A stretch of 64,000 nucleotides of DNA from an uncultured Clostridia bacterium (GCA_934747765.1 CAKVGZ010000001.1:62001-126000); one strand, 5' to 3'; shown: positions 7,561 through 16,107, numbered from the stretch's first letter. The notes: a model not told the origin generated them from the sequence alone. Program-made: numbers and translations.

Positions 7561-8835
7561 ATGAAAAATGACATTAAATTAAAAAATCTTAAAGGAACAG
7601 TTGATTATCTTCCAACAGAGCAGATACTGAGAGAGCGTGTTTTTTCAGTGATGAAAAACACATTTGAAAAATATGGATTTATGCCTCTTGATTCTGCCAT
7701 TCTTTGCCCTTTTGAACTTCTTGCATCAAAATATGCCGGCGGTGCAGAAATCTTGAAAGAAGTTTACAAATTGAAAGACCAGGGCGAAAGAGAACTTGGA
7801 CTTCGATATGACCTCACTGTTCCTTTTTCAAAAGTGATTGCAGGAAACCAAAATTTGACCTTGCCATTCAGAAGATATGAGATTGGAAAAGTTTTTCGTG
7901 ACGGACCAGTTAAACTTGGAAGAATGAGAGAATTTTATCAATGCGATGTTGATGTTTGCGGTGTTAATGGAAGATTTGTTGAAGTTGAATTTTTTCTTTT
8001 GACTCTTGAAATTTTCAAAAAACTTTCGCTAGACATTGAAGTGAAGTGGAACAACAGAAAATATTTGAGTGGAATCATTGAACTTGCTGGAGTTGAAAAG
8101 TCGCTTGTTTCCAAAACAATTTTGACAATTGACAAAATTGAAAAGGTTGGAAAACAACAAGTTGAAAAAGAACTTTTGGATATGGGGCTGACAAATTCGC
8201 AAATTGAAGATGTTTTTAGATTTTCAAAACTTGACCCAAGCGAAATTGATGCTTGCGAAAACGAAACATTGAAAGAGGGCATTGAAGAAGTTTTGGAATT
8301 GAGAGCGCTAACCAAAGAACTTGGGATTGATGACAGATGTATCTTTTCGTCAACGCTTGCACGTGGACTTGAAATCTACACGGGAACTGTTTGGGAGATT
8401 TTTGACCGCACTGGCAAAATTTCGTCCAGTCTTGGTGGTGGCGGAAGATATGACAAAATAATAGGAAAATTCATTGACGACGGAAATGAATATCCGGCAG
8501 TGGGAATGAGTTTTGGAATTGAACCTATTTATGTTTTGTTAGAAAACGGCAACAAAAAAAGTAACATTGATGTTTTAATTTTTGCATTTGATAACAATGC
8601 AGACGTTTTGAAAATTGCAACTAAACTGAGAGAAAAAGGATTGAACGTTGTTGTTGATTACAAAAACAAGAAGTTAAAAAAATCACTGGACTATGCAAAC
8701 AATGAAAGAATTCCTTTTGTTGCAATTCTTGGTGAAGACGAAATTAAAGCAAACAAAATTATGCTTAAGGACATGAACAACAGCACACAAAATTTGATTT
8801 CTATTGAAGAAATCTTAGATTACATAAAAAAGTAA
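7561..8835 (+). CDS. hisS: Histidine--tRNA ligase
   Basis: A 424-residue class II synthetase. Motif 2 is in RRYEIGKVFRDGPVKLGRMR, the histidine-A-type signature reads ARGLEIYTGTVWE (commonly VRGLDYYTG), and motif 3 is in SLGGGGRYDKIIG. The C-terminal anticodon-binding domain begins near NIDVLIFAFDNN. I chose ATG 7561 over an upstream TTG at 7525 because that TTG lies in the -35 box. No Shine-Dalgarno precedes the ATG, and the -10 box is 7 nt away, so the mRNA is probably leaderless. gltX follows after 12 bp in the same unit. Confidence 0.92.
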   Translation: MKNDIKLKNLKGTVDYLPTEQILRERVFSVMKNTFEKYGFMPLDSAILCPFELLASKYAGGAEILKEVYKLKDQGERELGLRYDLTVPFSKVIAGNQNLTLPFRRYEIGKVFRDGPVKLGRMREFYQCDVDVCGVNGRFVEVEFFLLTLEIFKKLSLDIEVKWNNRKYLSGIIELAGVEKSLVSKTILTIDKIEKVGKQQVEKELLDMGLTNSQIEDVFRFSKLDPSEIDACENETLKEGIEEVLELRALTKELGIDDRCIFSSTLARGLEIYTGTVWEIFDRTGKISSSLGGGGRYDKIIGKFIDDGNEYPAVGMSFGIEPIYVLLENGNKKSNIDVLIFAFDNNADVLKIATKLREKGLNVVVDYKNKKLKKSLDYANNERIPFVAILGEDEIKANKIMLKDMNNSTQNLISIEEILDYIKK

Positions 8836-8847
8836 AAGGAAAACAAA

Positions 8848-10509
8848 ATGGATTACGAGAAACTGGCAGATTTACTATTTCCAAATGCAAAACCAATTGA
8901 ATATTGGGAAGAAAAATTTCCAAGAAGAAATTTAAAAGAAGGACAACAGGTCACAAGATATGCACCAAGTCCAACAGGATTTATGCATCTTGGAAATTTT
9001 TTTCAAATGTTCATTTCATATAACTTGGCAAAAAATTCAAACGGCATTTTCATGAAGCGTCTTGAAGACACAGATGCAAAACGTGAAAAAGAAAATGCTT
9101 TTGAAGTTATCAAAGAAGTTATGGACAAGTTTGGAATATATCCAGATGAATATCAAGAAAAAGGTCAAGAGCCTGTTGGAAATTATGGCCCATATATTCA
9201 AAGTTTGAGAAAGGATATTTATTCGTCCTATGCAAAAGAAATTGTTAAAAAGGGCAGAGCATTTCCTTGTTTTTGCAAAGCGAAAGAAGGCAAGGAAGAA
9301 ATTTTTAAAGATAGAGAAGAAAAATTCCTTATAAACGACGAATATGAATATGATGCTTGCAGAAACTTGACACTTGAAGAAATTCAAGAACATTTAAAAA
9401 ATGGCGACAAATTTGCCATCAGACTAAAAACCAACGGAACAGGAAAAGAAAGAGTTAAGTTTGTTGATTTAATAAAAGGCGAAATTGAAGCGCAAGCAAA
9501 TGCAAAAGATGTTATTTTGGTTAAGCAAGATGGAATTCCTCCATATCTTTTTGCCCATATCATTGACGATTATTTGATGGGCACAACAACAATTGTTAGA
9601 GGCGAAGAATACATTTCTTCAACGCCTGTTCATTTGGAAGTTATAGACGCTTTGGGGCTTCCTCACTTCCAATATTGTCATAATCCTTTGATTTGCAAAA
9701 TTGCTGAAAACGGAAACAAACGAAAAATTTCAAAGCGATATGACGTTGAAGCAGACATGAGATTCTATTTTGAAAAAGGATATCCAACTGAAGCAGTTTT
9801 TGAATATCTTTTGAATTTAATTTCTTCTTCATTTGAACCTTGGAGAATAAAAAATCCAACATTATCTTGGAAAGAATTTAAATTTGGAATTGGAGATATA
9901 ACTGCAGTTTCGCCAGTTTTGGATATGGTTAAATTCACTGACATTTCAAAAAATATAATTGCAACTTTCACAGCCGAAGAAGTTTTTGAAAGAACTCTCA
10001 AGTGGGCAAAAGAATATAATCCAGAATTTGCAAAATATTTGGAAAACAACAAAGACTATGCCATTAAAGTTTTTGCAATTGACCGATACAAACAAAAGCC
10101 TAGAAAAGATATAGATATGTGGAGCAAAATTCCTGAATATTATTCTTTTATGTTCAACCCATATTTCAAAAATGATGATTTGAAATATTTTGAAATTGAA
10201 CAAGAGAATTTTGAAAAAGCAAAAGAAGTTGTTTTTTCTTACAAAAAAATTGTTTCGGCAAACGATGACAAAGACACATGGTTCAACAAAATAAAGGAAA
10301 TGGCAAATGAACTTGGATATGCAACAAACAACAAAGACTACAAAGAAAATCCAGATGCCTTCAAAGGAAATGTTGCAACAGTGTGTGAATATATCAGAGT
10401 CGCTTTAACAGGCAAAAAAGATTCACTTGATTTATATTCGATAATATCAACAATTGGTCAAGATGAAACAGAAAAAAGACTTTCTAATTTTGAAAATTTG
10501 TTAAAATAA
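8848..10509 (+). CDS. gltX: Glutamate--tRNA ligase (divergent)
   Basis: A 553-residue class I synthetase of the GluRS/GlnRS group. The N-terminal YAPSPTGFMHLGNFFQM holds the HIGH equivalent (HLGN). The KMSKS equivalent is KRKISKRYD. The segment GPYIQSLRKDIYSSYAKE is typical of GluRS (substrate-binding and CP regions). It is longer than the usual 480-500 residues, with an extended C-terminal anticodon-binding part. Glu specificity is inferred from overall resemblance; GlnRS is less likely in this phylum. Start 8848 follows AAAGGAA. Second gene after hisS, ending at a shared bidirectional terminator. Confidence 0.85.
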   Translation: MDYEKLADLLFPNAKPIEYWEEKFPRRNLKEGQQVTRYAPSPTGFMHLGNFFQMFISYNLAKNSNGIFMKRLEDTDAKREKENAFEVIKEVMDKFGIYPDEYQEKGQEPVGNYGPYIQSLRKDIYSSYAKEIVKKGRAFPCFCKAKEGKEEIFKDREEKFLINDEYEYDACRNLTLEEIQEHLKNGDKFAIRLKTNGTGKERVKFVDLIKGEIEAQANAKDVILVKQDGIPPYLFAHIIDDYLMGTTTIVRGEEYISSTPVHLEVIDALGLPHFQYCHNPLICKIAENGNKRKISKRYDVEADMRFYFEKGYPTEAVFEYLLNLISSSFEPWRIKNPTLSWKEFKFGIGDITAVSPVLDMVKFTDISKNIIATFTAEEVFERTLKWAKEYNPEFAKYLENNKDYAIKVFAIDRYKQKPRKDIDMWSKIPEYYSFMFNPYFKNDDLKYFEIEQENFEKAKEVVFSYKKIVSANDDKDTWFNKIKEMANELGYATNNKDYKENPDAFKGNVATVCEYIRVALTGKKDSLDLYSIISTIGQDETEKRLSNFENLLK

Positions 10510-10536
10510 AATCGGGATTCCTCCCGATTTTTTATT
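10508..10536. terminator. Bidirectional terminator between gltX and the YwaF-like gene
   Basis: AAAATCGGGA and TCCCGATTTT form a stem around TTCC, with A- and T-runs on both sides. It serves two convergent genes. Confidence 0.85.
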
Positions 10537-11296
10537 CGTAGTATGTTTGTTTTTTTGCTGTTTTTCTTTTTATATTAAACAATTTTGCCACGAAATACAT
10601 CACAACATAAATTGCCACAAAAATTGCAATGAGCGTGCAAGCATACTCCCAATTTATTGAGAACCAACCATAGGTTCGCATTGTTCCAAGTTTGAATATT
10701 GGCTCAAAAGGTGAGAGGTCCGCATTGTAAAGATAGAAATAGTTTGGTGTTCCTTGCCAAAAATGACGGAAAAGAGAATTCAATATCACAGCTGGAATCA
10801 TGAAGCAAAGTGTAAGAACAAATGCAATCACAAAATGCTTAAATTTGAACTCTGATCTGTAAACAATAATTCCATACACTGCGCCAACAATAATTGTTAT
10901 GTGGCCCAATATGAATGTTAATGATTTCATTGAAATGAGAGTTGGATATGAAGAAAGCGAATTTGCAAAAATAAGAGCGCCATAAGCTGGAACTAGATGG
11001 AAGCAAAATGCCATTAGAAGAAGTGCACGTTTTCTTGTTATGAGCGCAAGGCCAACTATAAGCGAACCTATTTGACAAACCTGAAGAGGAATGACTTCAT
11101 AAGAAAACCCTTCGGAAATTAATATGTAGACATTTCTTGCAATCAAAATAACAATTGAAAGGCTGCCAATTATTACGCCCATTATTTCTTTTGCCCGTTG
11201 AGTTCTTTTTCTCATTACAAGCCAAAAAAACAAAATCAAAACAACGGGCAGAGCAATCATCACATAATGGACTGGCGACCATAATTCAAATTTCAT
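10532..11296 (-). CDS. YwaF/TMEM164-family integral membrane protein
   Basis: A 254-residue protein with about six or seven hydrophobic segments and a basic C-terminus (KRKTAKKQTYYE). The motifs PLQVCQIGSL, FILGHITIIVGAVYGII and GTPNYFYLYNAD fit the YwaF/TMEM164 family of conserved membrane proteins. Many members keep a Cys and His pair in these loops. The bacterial function is unknown; human TMEM164 is an acyltransferase, which does not prove the same here. Start 11296 follows GGGAG. It is a single gene convergent with gltX. Confidence 0.75.
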   Translation of the reverse strand: MKFELWSPVHYVMIALPVVLILFFWLVMRKRTQRAKEIMGVIIGSLSIVILIARNVYILISEGFSYEVIPLQVCQIGSLIVGLALITRKRALLLMAFCFHLVPAYGALIFANSLSSYPTLISMKSLTFILGHITIIVGAVYGIIVYRSEFKFKHFVIAFVLTLCFMIPAVILNSLFRHFWQGTPNYFYLYNADLSPFEPIFKLGTMRTYGWFSINWEYACTLIAIFVAIYVVMYFVAKLFNIKRKTAKKQTYYE

Positions 11297-11373
11297 TTTT
11301 AACTCCCTTTTTTCTTACAAAAAGATTATAAGGCTAAATGTCGGATTTTGTCAAGAAGAATAAGAAAACACGC

Positions 11374-11456
11374 AGAAACTTTGTTTCTTAGCGATCAACC
11401 TGCTCGGCTGGCTTGCTGGCGCAAGCACGCACTGACGTGCGTTTTAACCGACAGGT
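11374..11456. other. GC-rich palindromic element with a three-way-junction fold
   Basis: The core is 11398-11456. An outer stem pairs ACCTG-C-TCGG (11398-11407) with CCGACAGGT (11448-11456), with one bulged C. It encloses two perfect 6-bp hairpins: GCTTGC/GCAAGC (loop TGGC, 11411-11426) and ACGCAC/GTGCGT (loop TGAC, 11427-11442). A further hairpin GAAAC/GTTTC lies at 11374-11386. The element is far richer in G and C than its surroundings and contains no ORF. Strand is undecided because the fold works on both. No known RNA family was recognised. Confidence 0.55.
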
Positions 11457-11471
11457 CTTTGGATTAGACAA

Positions 11472-11498
11472 CAAAAAAAGCAAGTGAATTCCACTTGC
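11472..11498 (-). terminator. Terminator of tRNA-Asn
   Basis: On the minus strand GGCAAGTG and CACTTGCT form a stem around GAATT, followed by seven T. Confidence 0.85.
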
Positions 11499-11504
11499 CT
11501 GATT

Positions 11505-11579
11505 TGGCGCCCCCTGTAAGATTCGAACTTACGACCTATCGGTTAACAGCCGAGTGCTCCACCGCTGAGCTAAGGAGGC
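11505..11579 (-). tRNA. tRNA-Asn(GTT)
   Basis: On the minus strand the acceptor GCCTCCT pairs with AGGGGGC. The anticodon loop CTGTTAA gives GTT. Discriminator G and CCA are encoded. 75 nt. Confidence 0.95.
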
Positions 11580-11601
11580 ATATTTGCATTTTGCAAGTTG
11601 T

Positions 11602-11630
11602 ATTTTATATTACTTTTGGGAAATTGTCAA
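11602..11630 (-). promoter_or_regulatory. Sigma-A promoter of tRNA-Asn
   Basis: Minus strand: TTGACA (11625-11630), 17-bp spacer, TAAAAT (11602-11607). Confidence 0.85.
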
Positions 11631-11667
11631 GCATATTTGCAAAGTTTTTTTATTTTTTCATTATGTG

Positions 11668-11696
11668 TTGACAAGTTATTTTCGCAATGATAAAAT
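11668..11696 (+). promoter_or_regulatory. Sigma-A promoter of the first small paralogue
   Basis: TTGACA (11668-11673), 17-bp spacer, TAAAAT (11691-11696). The sequence from the -35 to the Shine-Dalgarno is nearly the same as at 12051-12079. Confidence 0.85.
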
Positions 11697-11718
11697 GATT
11701 TAGATTTTAGGAGGCAAA

Positions 11719-12006
11719 ATGCGCAAACAAGATTTGGACAAAATGTTCGCAAAGGCAACTGTTTCTAATAAAAGTGAAAGCAAAGTTGACGAAAACGCAA
11801 AAATTGCTGACCCAAAGGCTTTCCAAAGAGCGTATGAAAAATATTGCATAAAGCAAATGCAAAATGAAAATAATGTGTACGTTGAAGGCGAACTGGACAA
11901 TGACTTTAAGGGCGAAATTGACCTAAACGCAAAGCGCGCAAATCACGAAGATTTTCAACTTGCCTATCTCAAATACTGCAGTAGAAATAATGAAAAAGAA
12001 CAATAG
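11719..12006 (+). CDS. Small protein with a duplicated FQ-AY-KYC motif
   Basis: A 95-residue acidic/basic soluble protein of unknown function; I recognise no family. It contains two related units. The first is DENAKIADPKAFQRAYEKYC (residues 24-43) and the second LNAKRANHEDFQLAYLKYC in the C-terminal half. The second half, from VYVEGELDN onward, is closely similar to the whole protein encoded at 12101-12271. Each unit ends in a Tyr-Cys or Tyr-Arg position followed by charged residues. Start 11719 follows TAGGAGG. It has its own consensus promoter and a weak hairpin terminator. The two genes look like a recent tandem duplication. Confidence 0.75.
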   Translation: MRKQDLDKMFAKATVSNKSESKVDENAKIADPKAFQRAYEKYCIKQMQNENNVYVEGELDNDFKGEIDLNAKRANHEDFQLAYLKYCSRNNEKEQ

Positions 12007-12027
12007 AAACCGCACAAAGTGGTTTTT
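12005..12027 (+). terminator. Weak terminator after the first small paralogue
   Basis: AAACC-G-CAC pairs with GTGGTTT with one bulged base around AAA, followed by TTTTT. Confidence 0.6.
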
Positions 12028-12050
12028 ATGTTTAAATTTTTTGTTAAGTG

Positions 12051-12079
12051 TTGACAAGTCATTTTTTCAATGATAAAAT
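12051..12079 (+). promoter_or_regulatory. Sigma-A promoter of the second small paralogue
   Basis: TTGACA (12051-12056), 17-bp spacer, TAAAAT (12074-12079), a near copy of the promoter at 11668-11696. Confidence 0.85.
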
Positions 12080-12100
12080 GTTTAGAACTTAGGAGGAAAT

Positions 12101-12271
12101 ATGGAAAAGAATAATTGGGACAATGTATATGTTGAAGGGGTTCTTGATAATTCAAAAAAAGGAAAAGTTGACGAAAACGCAAAAATTGCTAATCACCAAG
12201 ATTTCCAACTTGCTTTTTATAAATATCGTATGAAACAATTACAATCTGAAATAGAAGAATTAGAAAAATAA
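12101..12271 (+). CDS. Small protein paralogous to the upstream gene
   Basis: A 56-residue protein (MEKNNWDNVYVEGVLDN at the start, QLQSEIEELEK at the end). It keeps VYVEG, DENAKIA and FQLAFYKYR, which align with the second half of the protein at 11719-12006. Start 12101 follows TAGGAGG by 6 nt. It has its own near-consensus promoter and ends at a strong bidirectional terminator. Function unknown; no signal peptide or membrane segment. The cysteine of the motif is replaced by Arg here. Confidence 0.75.
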   Translation: MEKNNWDNVYVEGVLDNSKKGKVDENAKIANHQDFQLAFYKYRMKQLQSEIEELEK

Positions 12272-12297
12272 AAAACCGGAACAACCGGTTTTTTTCA
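12270..12297. terminator. Bidirectional terminator
   Basis: AAAAACCGG pairs with CCGGTTTTT around AACAA, with runs of A and T outside. It serves the small gene and the convergent lipoprotein gene. Confidence 0.9.
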
Positions 12298-12298
12298 T

Positions 12299-14068
12299 CT
12301 AACATTGGAATGTGGTTATCTCGTCATATTTTGAAAGTGTGTTAGTTTCAATTTTTGTTGACTTATCTTTTTTCTTGTTTTCTGTGGCTTCTATTTTAGT
12401 GAAAGTTTTGAAGTCCTGACGATTTTCACTTGGAAGAGGTTTTTGGCTGATTTCTGCTTGCACTGGAGTTGTGTCGGCAACTGCACCATAACCTCCGTAC
12501 GTTCCACCTAACGCTTTTGGAGGGAATTTGTAGGTGTCTGTGTTTCTATATGGATTTGTCACTCCGTTTTCATAATTGTGAATGCCAACGCCATTTCCAT
12601 AAACGCCATTTCCAATCCCTGTTCCGTTCACACCATTTGCAACTGGATTGTTAATTCCATTTGCAACAGGTGTTCCATAAACGCCGTTGCCTATCCCATA
12701 GGTGTTTGCATTGTTTGGAAGATTATTGTTGGTTAAATCTGTGACACGAGGTTGAATTTGAGAGTCTGGCTTTTGAGGAGTTTCTGTTTTTGAGTCAACT
12801 TTTTTGTTGTCTTTTTTGATTATATTAGGCTTAACTGTTTTGTCGGAAAATGTGTCAATGTTTCCTTTCTTTTCTTCAACATTTTTTTCGGTTGTTGGTT
12901 TTTCGTAGTCAACAACTTTTTTTGTTTCATAAGGTTTTTTTGAATCATTTTTTTCAGTTGTTGCTTTAGTTTCTTCTTTGGCTGTTTCGGTGGAGGAATT
13001 GTTTTCAATTTCTGTTTTATTTGGGCAAGTTGTGTCTGCGCAAATGTAACATTTGTTTCCATTTTCATCAAGTTTGTAGCACTTGCCGTTTTCGTCTAAG
13101 AAGCATTTGTTTCCGTTTTTGTCATAGAGGCAGTTGTCGCAATCTTTATTGTCTGTTTTGTTGTTTTCAAGAATAGTGTCCAACAATGTGTCAGCTAAAT
13201 TTGTGTCATAACAAGTGTTTGTGATTGCACATTGAAGTTGTTTCAAAATTGCAAGAGCATTTTGATAGTTTGAAATTCTGTTGTCTAAACAATTGATGAG
13301 TGTCACATATTTTGAACTTAAGGTGTCAATTCCGCTAGAAAGAGATTTTTTTGCACTTAAAGATTTGCAACTGTTTGAAACTTCGTTCCTTGTATCTGTT
13401 AATTTGTTCGTGCATTTTCCAAGTTCTTTTAACAGATTGTTGCAAGAGTCTTTTTGGTCTTGTGACAATTCAATTTCTCCAGATTTAATTTGTTTTGAAA
13501 GCGCTTTTAAAATGTCGCAACATTCCAAAATTTGTTTTTTACAGTTGCAAGCATCATTATTTGCGCAAACTGCATCGTTCATCATTAAATATAAATCTTC
13601 AACTTTGCCAACGTATGAATTGAAGTTTGTGTTTGTGTAGTTCACATTTGAAGTTCTTCGTGGAACGTAATATGGATTTGTTAATCGTTTTGCGTTTTCT
13701 CCAGAAAAAACTGGTTTTTGGTTGTAAACTTCAGTTTTTTCTTTTTCAATTTCTTCGTTTGAAACAATTTGTTTGTCAAGTGAAGGAATGTTTTTTGTTG
13801 GCAAAAGTCTTCTTGTTTTTTCGATATTTTTAGAAGCGTCAACAGAATTTGTTGATGTTTTGTTTTCATCAAGAGAATATAACTCTGGAATTACTATATC
13901 TTCATTCTTAACTTCTGATGTCTTGTTGAGTATGCCAGCCAATTTATCCATATTATATTCGATTGAATATGCTAAAGAATTGCTGTCTTGTTTCCCGCAT
14001 CCCACAAATCCAAGACACACAACCATGGATAATGCGAGAAGTGAAATTGTTTTTAAAATTTTTTTCAT
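12299..14068 (-). CDS. Cys-rich lipoprotein of unknown function
   Basis: A 589-residue secreted lipoprotein. The signal peptide MKKILKTISLLALSMVVCLG ends at a lipobox (GFVGC, Cys24). The middle third has many cysteines, including CNNDACNCKKQILECCDIL and a run of imperfect units DKNGNKCFLDENGKCYKLDENGNKCYI split over about 28 residues. A Lys/Glu/Thr-rich linker follows, then an Asn/Gly-rich region with repeated NGVYG and VANG words, and a charged tail. Start 14068 is preceded by GGAGG; the frame stays open upstream but without a ribosome site. It is divergent from spoVAC, so a role in the spore envelope is possible but unproven. I recognise no domain. Confidence 0.75.
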   Translation of the reverse strand: MKKILKTISLLALSMVVCLGFVGCGKQDSNSLAYSIEYNMDKLAGILNKTSEVKNEDIVIPELYSLDENKTSTNSVDASKNIEKTRRLLPTKNIPSLDKQIVSNEEIEKEKTEVYNQKPVFSGENAKRLTNPYYVPRRTSNVNYTNTNFNSYVGKVEDLYLMMNDAVCANNDACNCKKQILECCDILKALSKQIKSGEIELSQDQKDSCNNLLKELGKCTNKLTDTRNEVSNSCKSLSAKKSLSSGIDTLSSKYVTLINCLDNRISNYQNALAILKQLQCAITNTCYDTNLADTLLDTILENNKTDNKDCDNCLYDKNGNKCFLDENGKCYKLDENGNKCYICADTTCPNKTEIENNSSTETAKEETKATTEKNDSKKPYETKKVVDYEKPTTEKNVEEKKGNIDTFSDKTVKPNIIKKDNKKVDSKTETPQKPDSQIQPRVTDLTNNNLPNNANTYGIGNGVYGTPVANGINNPVANGVNGTGIGNGVYGNGVGIHNYENGVTNPYRNTDTYKFPPKALGGTYGGYGAVADTTPVQAEISQKPLPSENRQDFKTFTKIEATENKKKDKSTKIETNTLSKYDEITTFQC

Positions 14069-14174
14069 AAAACCTCCAAAATTTTTCATGAAACTAGTGT
14101 GTTTAATTTTTCGAAAAATATGCTTCCGATTATTTTTTGATTTTCTGCGCAATATATGGCAAAAGGAGATTAAA

Positions 14175-14621
14175 ATGGACGTCAAAACAAGAAACAAAAA
14201 ATATAACGAATATGTGACTGCAAAAATTCCACAAACTCGAAGTTGGCCAACTCTTTTTAACGCTTTTTGGGTTGGTGGAGTTATTTGTTTGCTTGGTCAA
14301 GGAATTGGAGATGGGATAAAGGCAATTTGGCCCGACCTTCCGGGAATGGCAGTTTCGGGCTATGTTTCAATTGCATTAATTTTTCTTGCATCATTTTTAA
14401 CAGGAATTGGAGTTTACGACCGAATTGGCGCTTATGCTGGAGCAGGTTCAATTGTTCCAATAACTGGGTTCTCAAACTCGATAACAAGTCCTGCAATGGA
14501 TTTCAAAAACGAGGGAATTATTTTTGGATTATGTGTCAAAATGTTCACAATTGCTGGGCCAGTCATTGTTATTGGTGTGTTGGCAAGTGCAATTGTTGGG
14601 CTTATATATCTATTTATTTAG
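14175..14621 (+). CDS. spoVAC: Stage V sporulation protein AC
   Basis: A 148-residue integral membrane protein with four predicted hydrophobic segments. SpoVAC forms the mechanosensitive channel through which Ca-dipicolinic acid moves into and out of spores. Family motifs include the Pro-Gly loop PDLPGMAVSGYVSI and GSIVPITGFSNSITSPAMDF. Start 14175 follows AAAGGAG by 7 nt; the open frame extends upstream but lacks a ribosome site. spoVAD begins 9 bp later. Transcription in other spore formers depends on sigma G. I could not identify a convincing sigma-G promoter in the upstream gap. Confidence 0.95.
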   Translation: MDVKTRNKKYNEYVTAKIPQTRSWPTLFNAFWVGGVICLLGQGIGDGIKAIWPDLPGMAVSGYVSIALIFLASFLTGIGVYDRIGAYAGAGSIVPITGFSNSITSPAMDFKNEGIIFGLCVKMFTIAGPVIVIGVLASAIVGLIYLFI

Positions 14622-14630
14622 GAGTTTGTT

Positions 14631-15734
14631 ATGCTTAAAGAAAGAAAAAATCAAACAATAAAATTCAAAAAGAAGCCAAGAATCATTGGAAACTATTCCA
14701 TTGTTGGACCAAAGGAAGGCGAAGGTCCATTTGGAAATATGTTTGACTATGTTATGAAAGACGATTTTTTTGGTGAAAAAACATATGAAAAAGCTGAAAG
14801 AAAAATGCTTGAGCATGCAATTTTTGGAGCAACCGACAAAGCAAGAATAAACCCTAAAGACGTCGATATGCTCATTTGCGGAGATCTTTTGAATCAAATC
14901 ATAACATCAAGTTATGCTGCAAGAGCTTTTGATTTGAGTTATCTGGGAATTTTTTCTGCTTGTTCTGCCATGGCTCTTTCAATTGGAATTGGAGCATCAA
15001 TGGTTAATGCTGGATATTTTGAAAAAGTTGCTTGTGCAACTTCAAGCCATTTTTCAACAGCTGAACGACAATTTCGTTTTCCGTTGGAACTTGGCAACCA
15101 GCGTCCGCCAACTGCACAATGGACATGCACTGGGTCGGGATGCACAATTCTTTCACTAGAGGGAGAGGGACCATACATTGATTCGATGACATTTGGAAAG
15201 GTTATGGATTTTGGAATTTGTGACGTCAACAACATGGGTGCGGCAATGGCTCCTGCAGCAATGGAAACCATGATTTCTGTTTTCCAAGACACAAACACAA
15301 AACCTGAAGATTATGACCTTATTGTCACTGGAGATTTGGGAAAACTTGGGGTGGAAATTTTGCTTGATTTGATGGAAACTCAAGGCTACAAACTTGGAAC
15401 AAACTATGGCGATTGCGGACAAATGATGTTTTATCACGACCAAAATGTTTTGATGGGTGGGTCGGGATGCGGGTGCTCGGCAACGATATTCAATTCTTAC
15501 ATTGTTGAAAGACTCAAAACTGGACAATTCAAAAAAGTGTTGTATGTTGCAACTGGTGCGTTGCTTTCAACAACTTCTTGCCAACAAGGTGAAAGTATTC
15601 CTGGCATTGCCCACGGCATTGTTATAAAGAGCGACCCTCCATATAAAGAAAAAACAGTGACCGAAAAAGAAAAGAAAGAATTTGCAAAAGAAGTTAAACG
15701 CAAAATTGAAAAATTTAAGATAGAGGAGGAATAA
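14631..15734 (+). CDS. spoVAD: Stage V sporulation protein AD
   Basis: A 367-residue thiolase-fold protein that binds dipicolinic acid on the outer side of the spore inner membrane in related systems. The family motifs GPKEGEGPFGNMFDYVM, SACSAMALSIG and VTGDLGKLGVEIL are present. It is about 30 residues longer than usual because of a highly charged C-terminal tail (EKTVTEKEKKEFAKEVKRKI). Start 14631 follows TAGGAGT. spoVAE starts one base after its stop region, so the three genes form one operon. Confidence 0.95.
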   Translation: MLKERKNQTIKFKKKPRIIGNYSIVGPKEGEGPFGNMFDYVMKDDFFGEKTYEKAERKMLEHAIFGATDKARINPKDVDMLICGDLLNQIITSSYAARAFDLSYLGIFSACSAMALSIGIGASMVNAGYFEKVACATSSHFSTAERQFRFPLELGNQRPPTAQWTCTGSGCTILSLEGEGPYIDSMTFGKVMDFGICDVNNMGAAMAPAAMETMISVFQDTNTKPEDYDLIVTGDLGKLGVEILLDLMETQGYKLGTNYGDCGQMMFYHDQNVLMGGSGCGCSATIFNSYIVERLKTGQFKKVLYVATGALLSTTSCQQGESIPGIAHGIVIKSDPPYKEKTVTEKEKKEFAKEVKRKIEKFKIEEE

Positions 15735-15735
15735 C

Positions 15736-16107
15736 ATGGAAACGTTTTTGACATATTTATATGTTTTTCTGGTTGGTGGATTCATCTGTATGATTGGTCA
15801 AATTCTTGTTATAAGAACCAACATGACCACCTCAAGAATTCTTGTGAGCTTTGTTCTTCTTGGAGTGTTGCTTGAAGCAACAACAGCCTACGATTACATC
15901 TACGGAGTTGCAAGAAGCGGAATTTCAGTTCCAATTGTTGGATTTGGAGCAAGTCTTGCAAAAGGTGCAATTTCGGCTGTGAAATCCAAAGGAATAATTG
16001 GCGTTTTCACCGGAGGACTTGAAGCAACGACTGGGGGAATTGCGGCGGCGGTTATTTTTGCATTTATATTTGCATTAATCTTCCGTGCGAAAACAAAGAA
16101 AAGTTAA
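15736..16107 (+). CDS. spoVAE: Stage V sporulation protein AE (SpoVAEb type)
   Basis: A 123-residue membrane protein with three to four hydrophobic segments. The motifs GGFICMIGQIL, GVLLEATTAYDYI and PIVGFGASLAKGAI fit SpoVAEb, the third core part of the dipicolinate channel. Start 15736 follows GAGGAGGAATAAC. The gene closes the spoVAC-D-E operon; the spoVAA, AB, AEa and AF genes of Bacillus are absent, as in many Clostridia. Confidence 0.93.
   Translation: METFLTYLYVFLVGGFICMIGQILVIRTNMTTSRILVSFVLLGVLLEATTAYDYIYGVARSGISVPIVGFGASLAKGAISAVKSKGIIGVFTGGLEATTGGIAAAVIFAFIFALIFRAKTKKS

Noticed and set aside
13773..14174. Upstream extension of the spoVAC frame
   Set aside because: It is antisense to the Cys-rich lipoprotein gene and lacks a ribosome site; ATG 14175 follows AAAGGAG and fits SpoVAC.
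14069..14174. Sigma-G promoter before spoVAC
   Set aside because: CAATATA near 14152 is only a partial match to CATNNTA and no matching -35 element is at the right distance.
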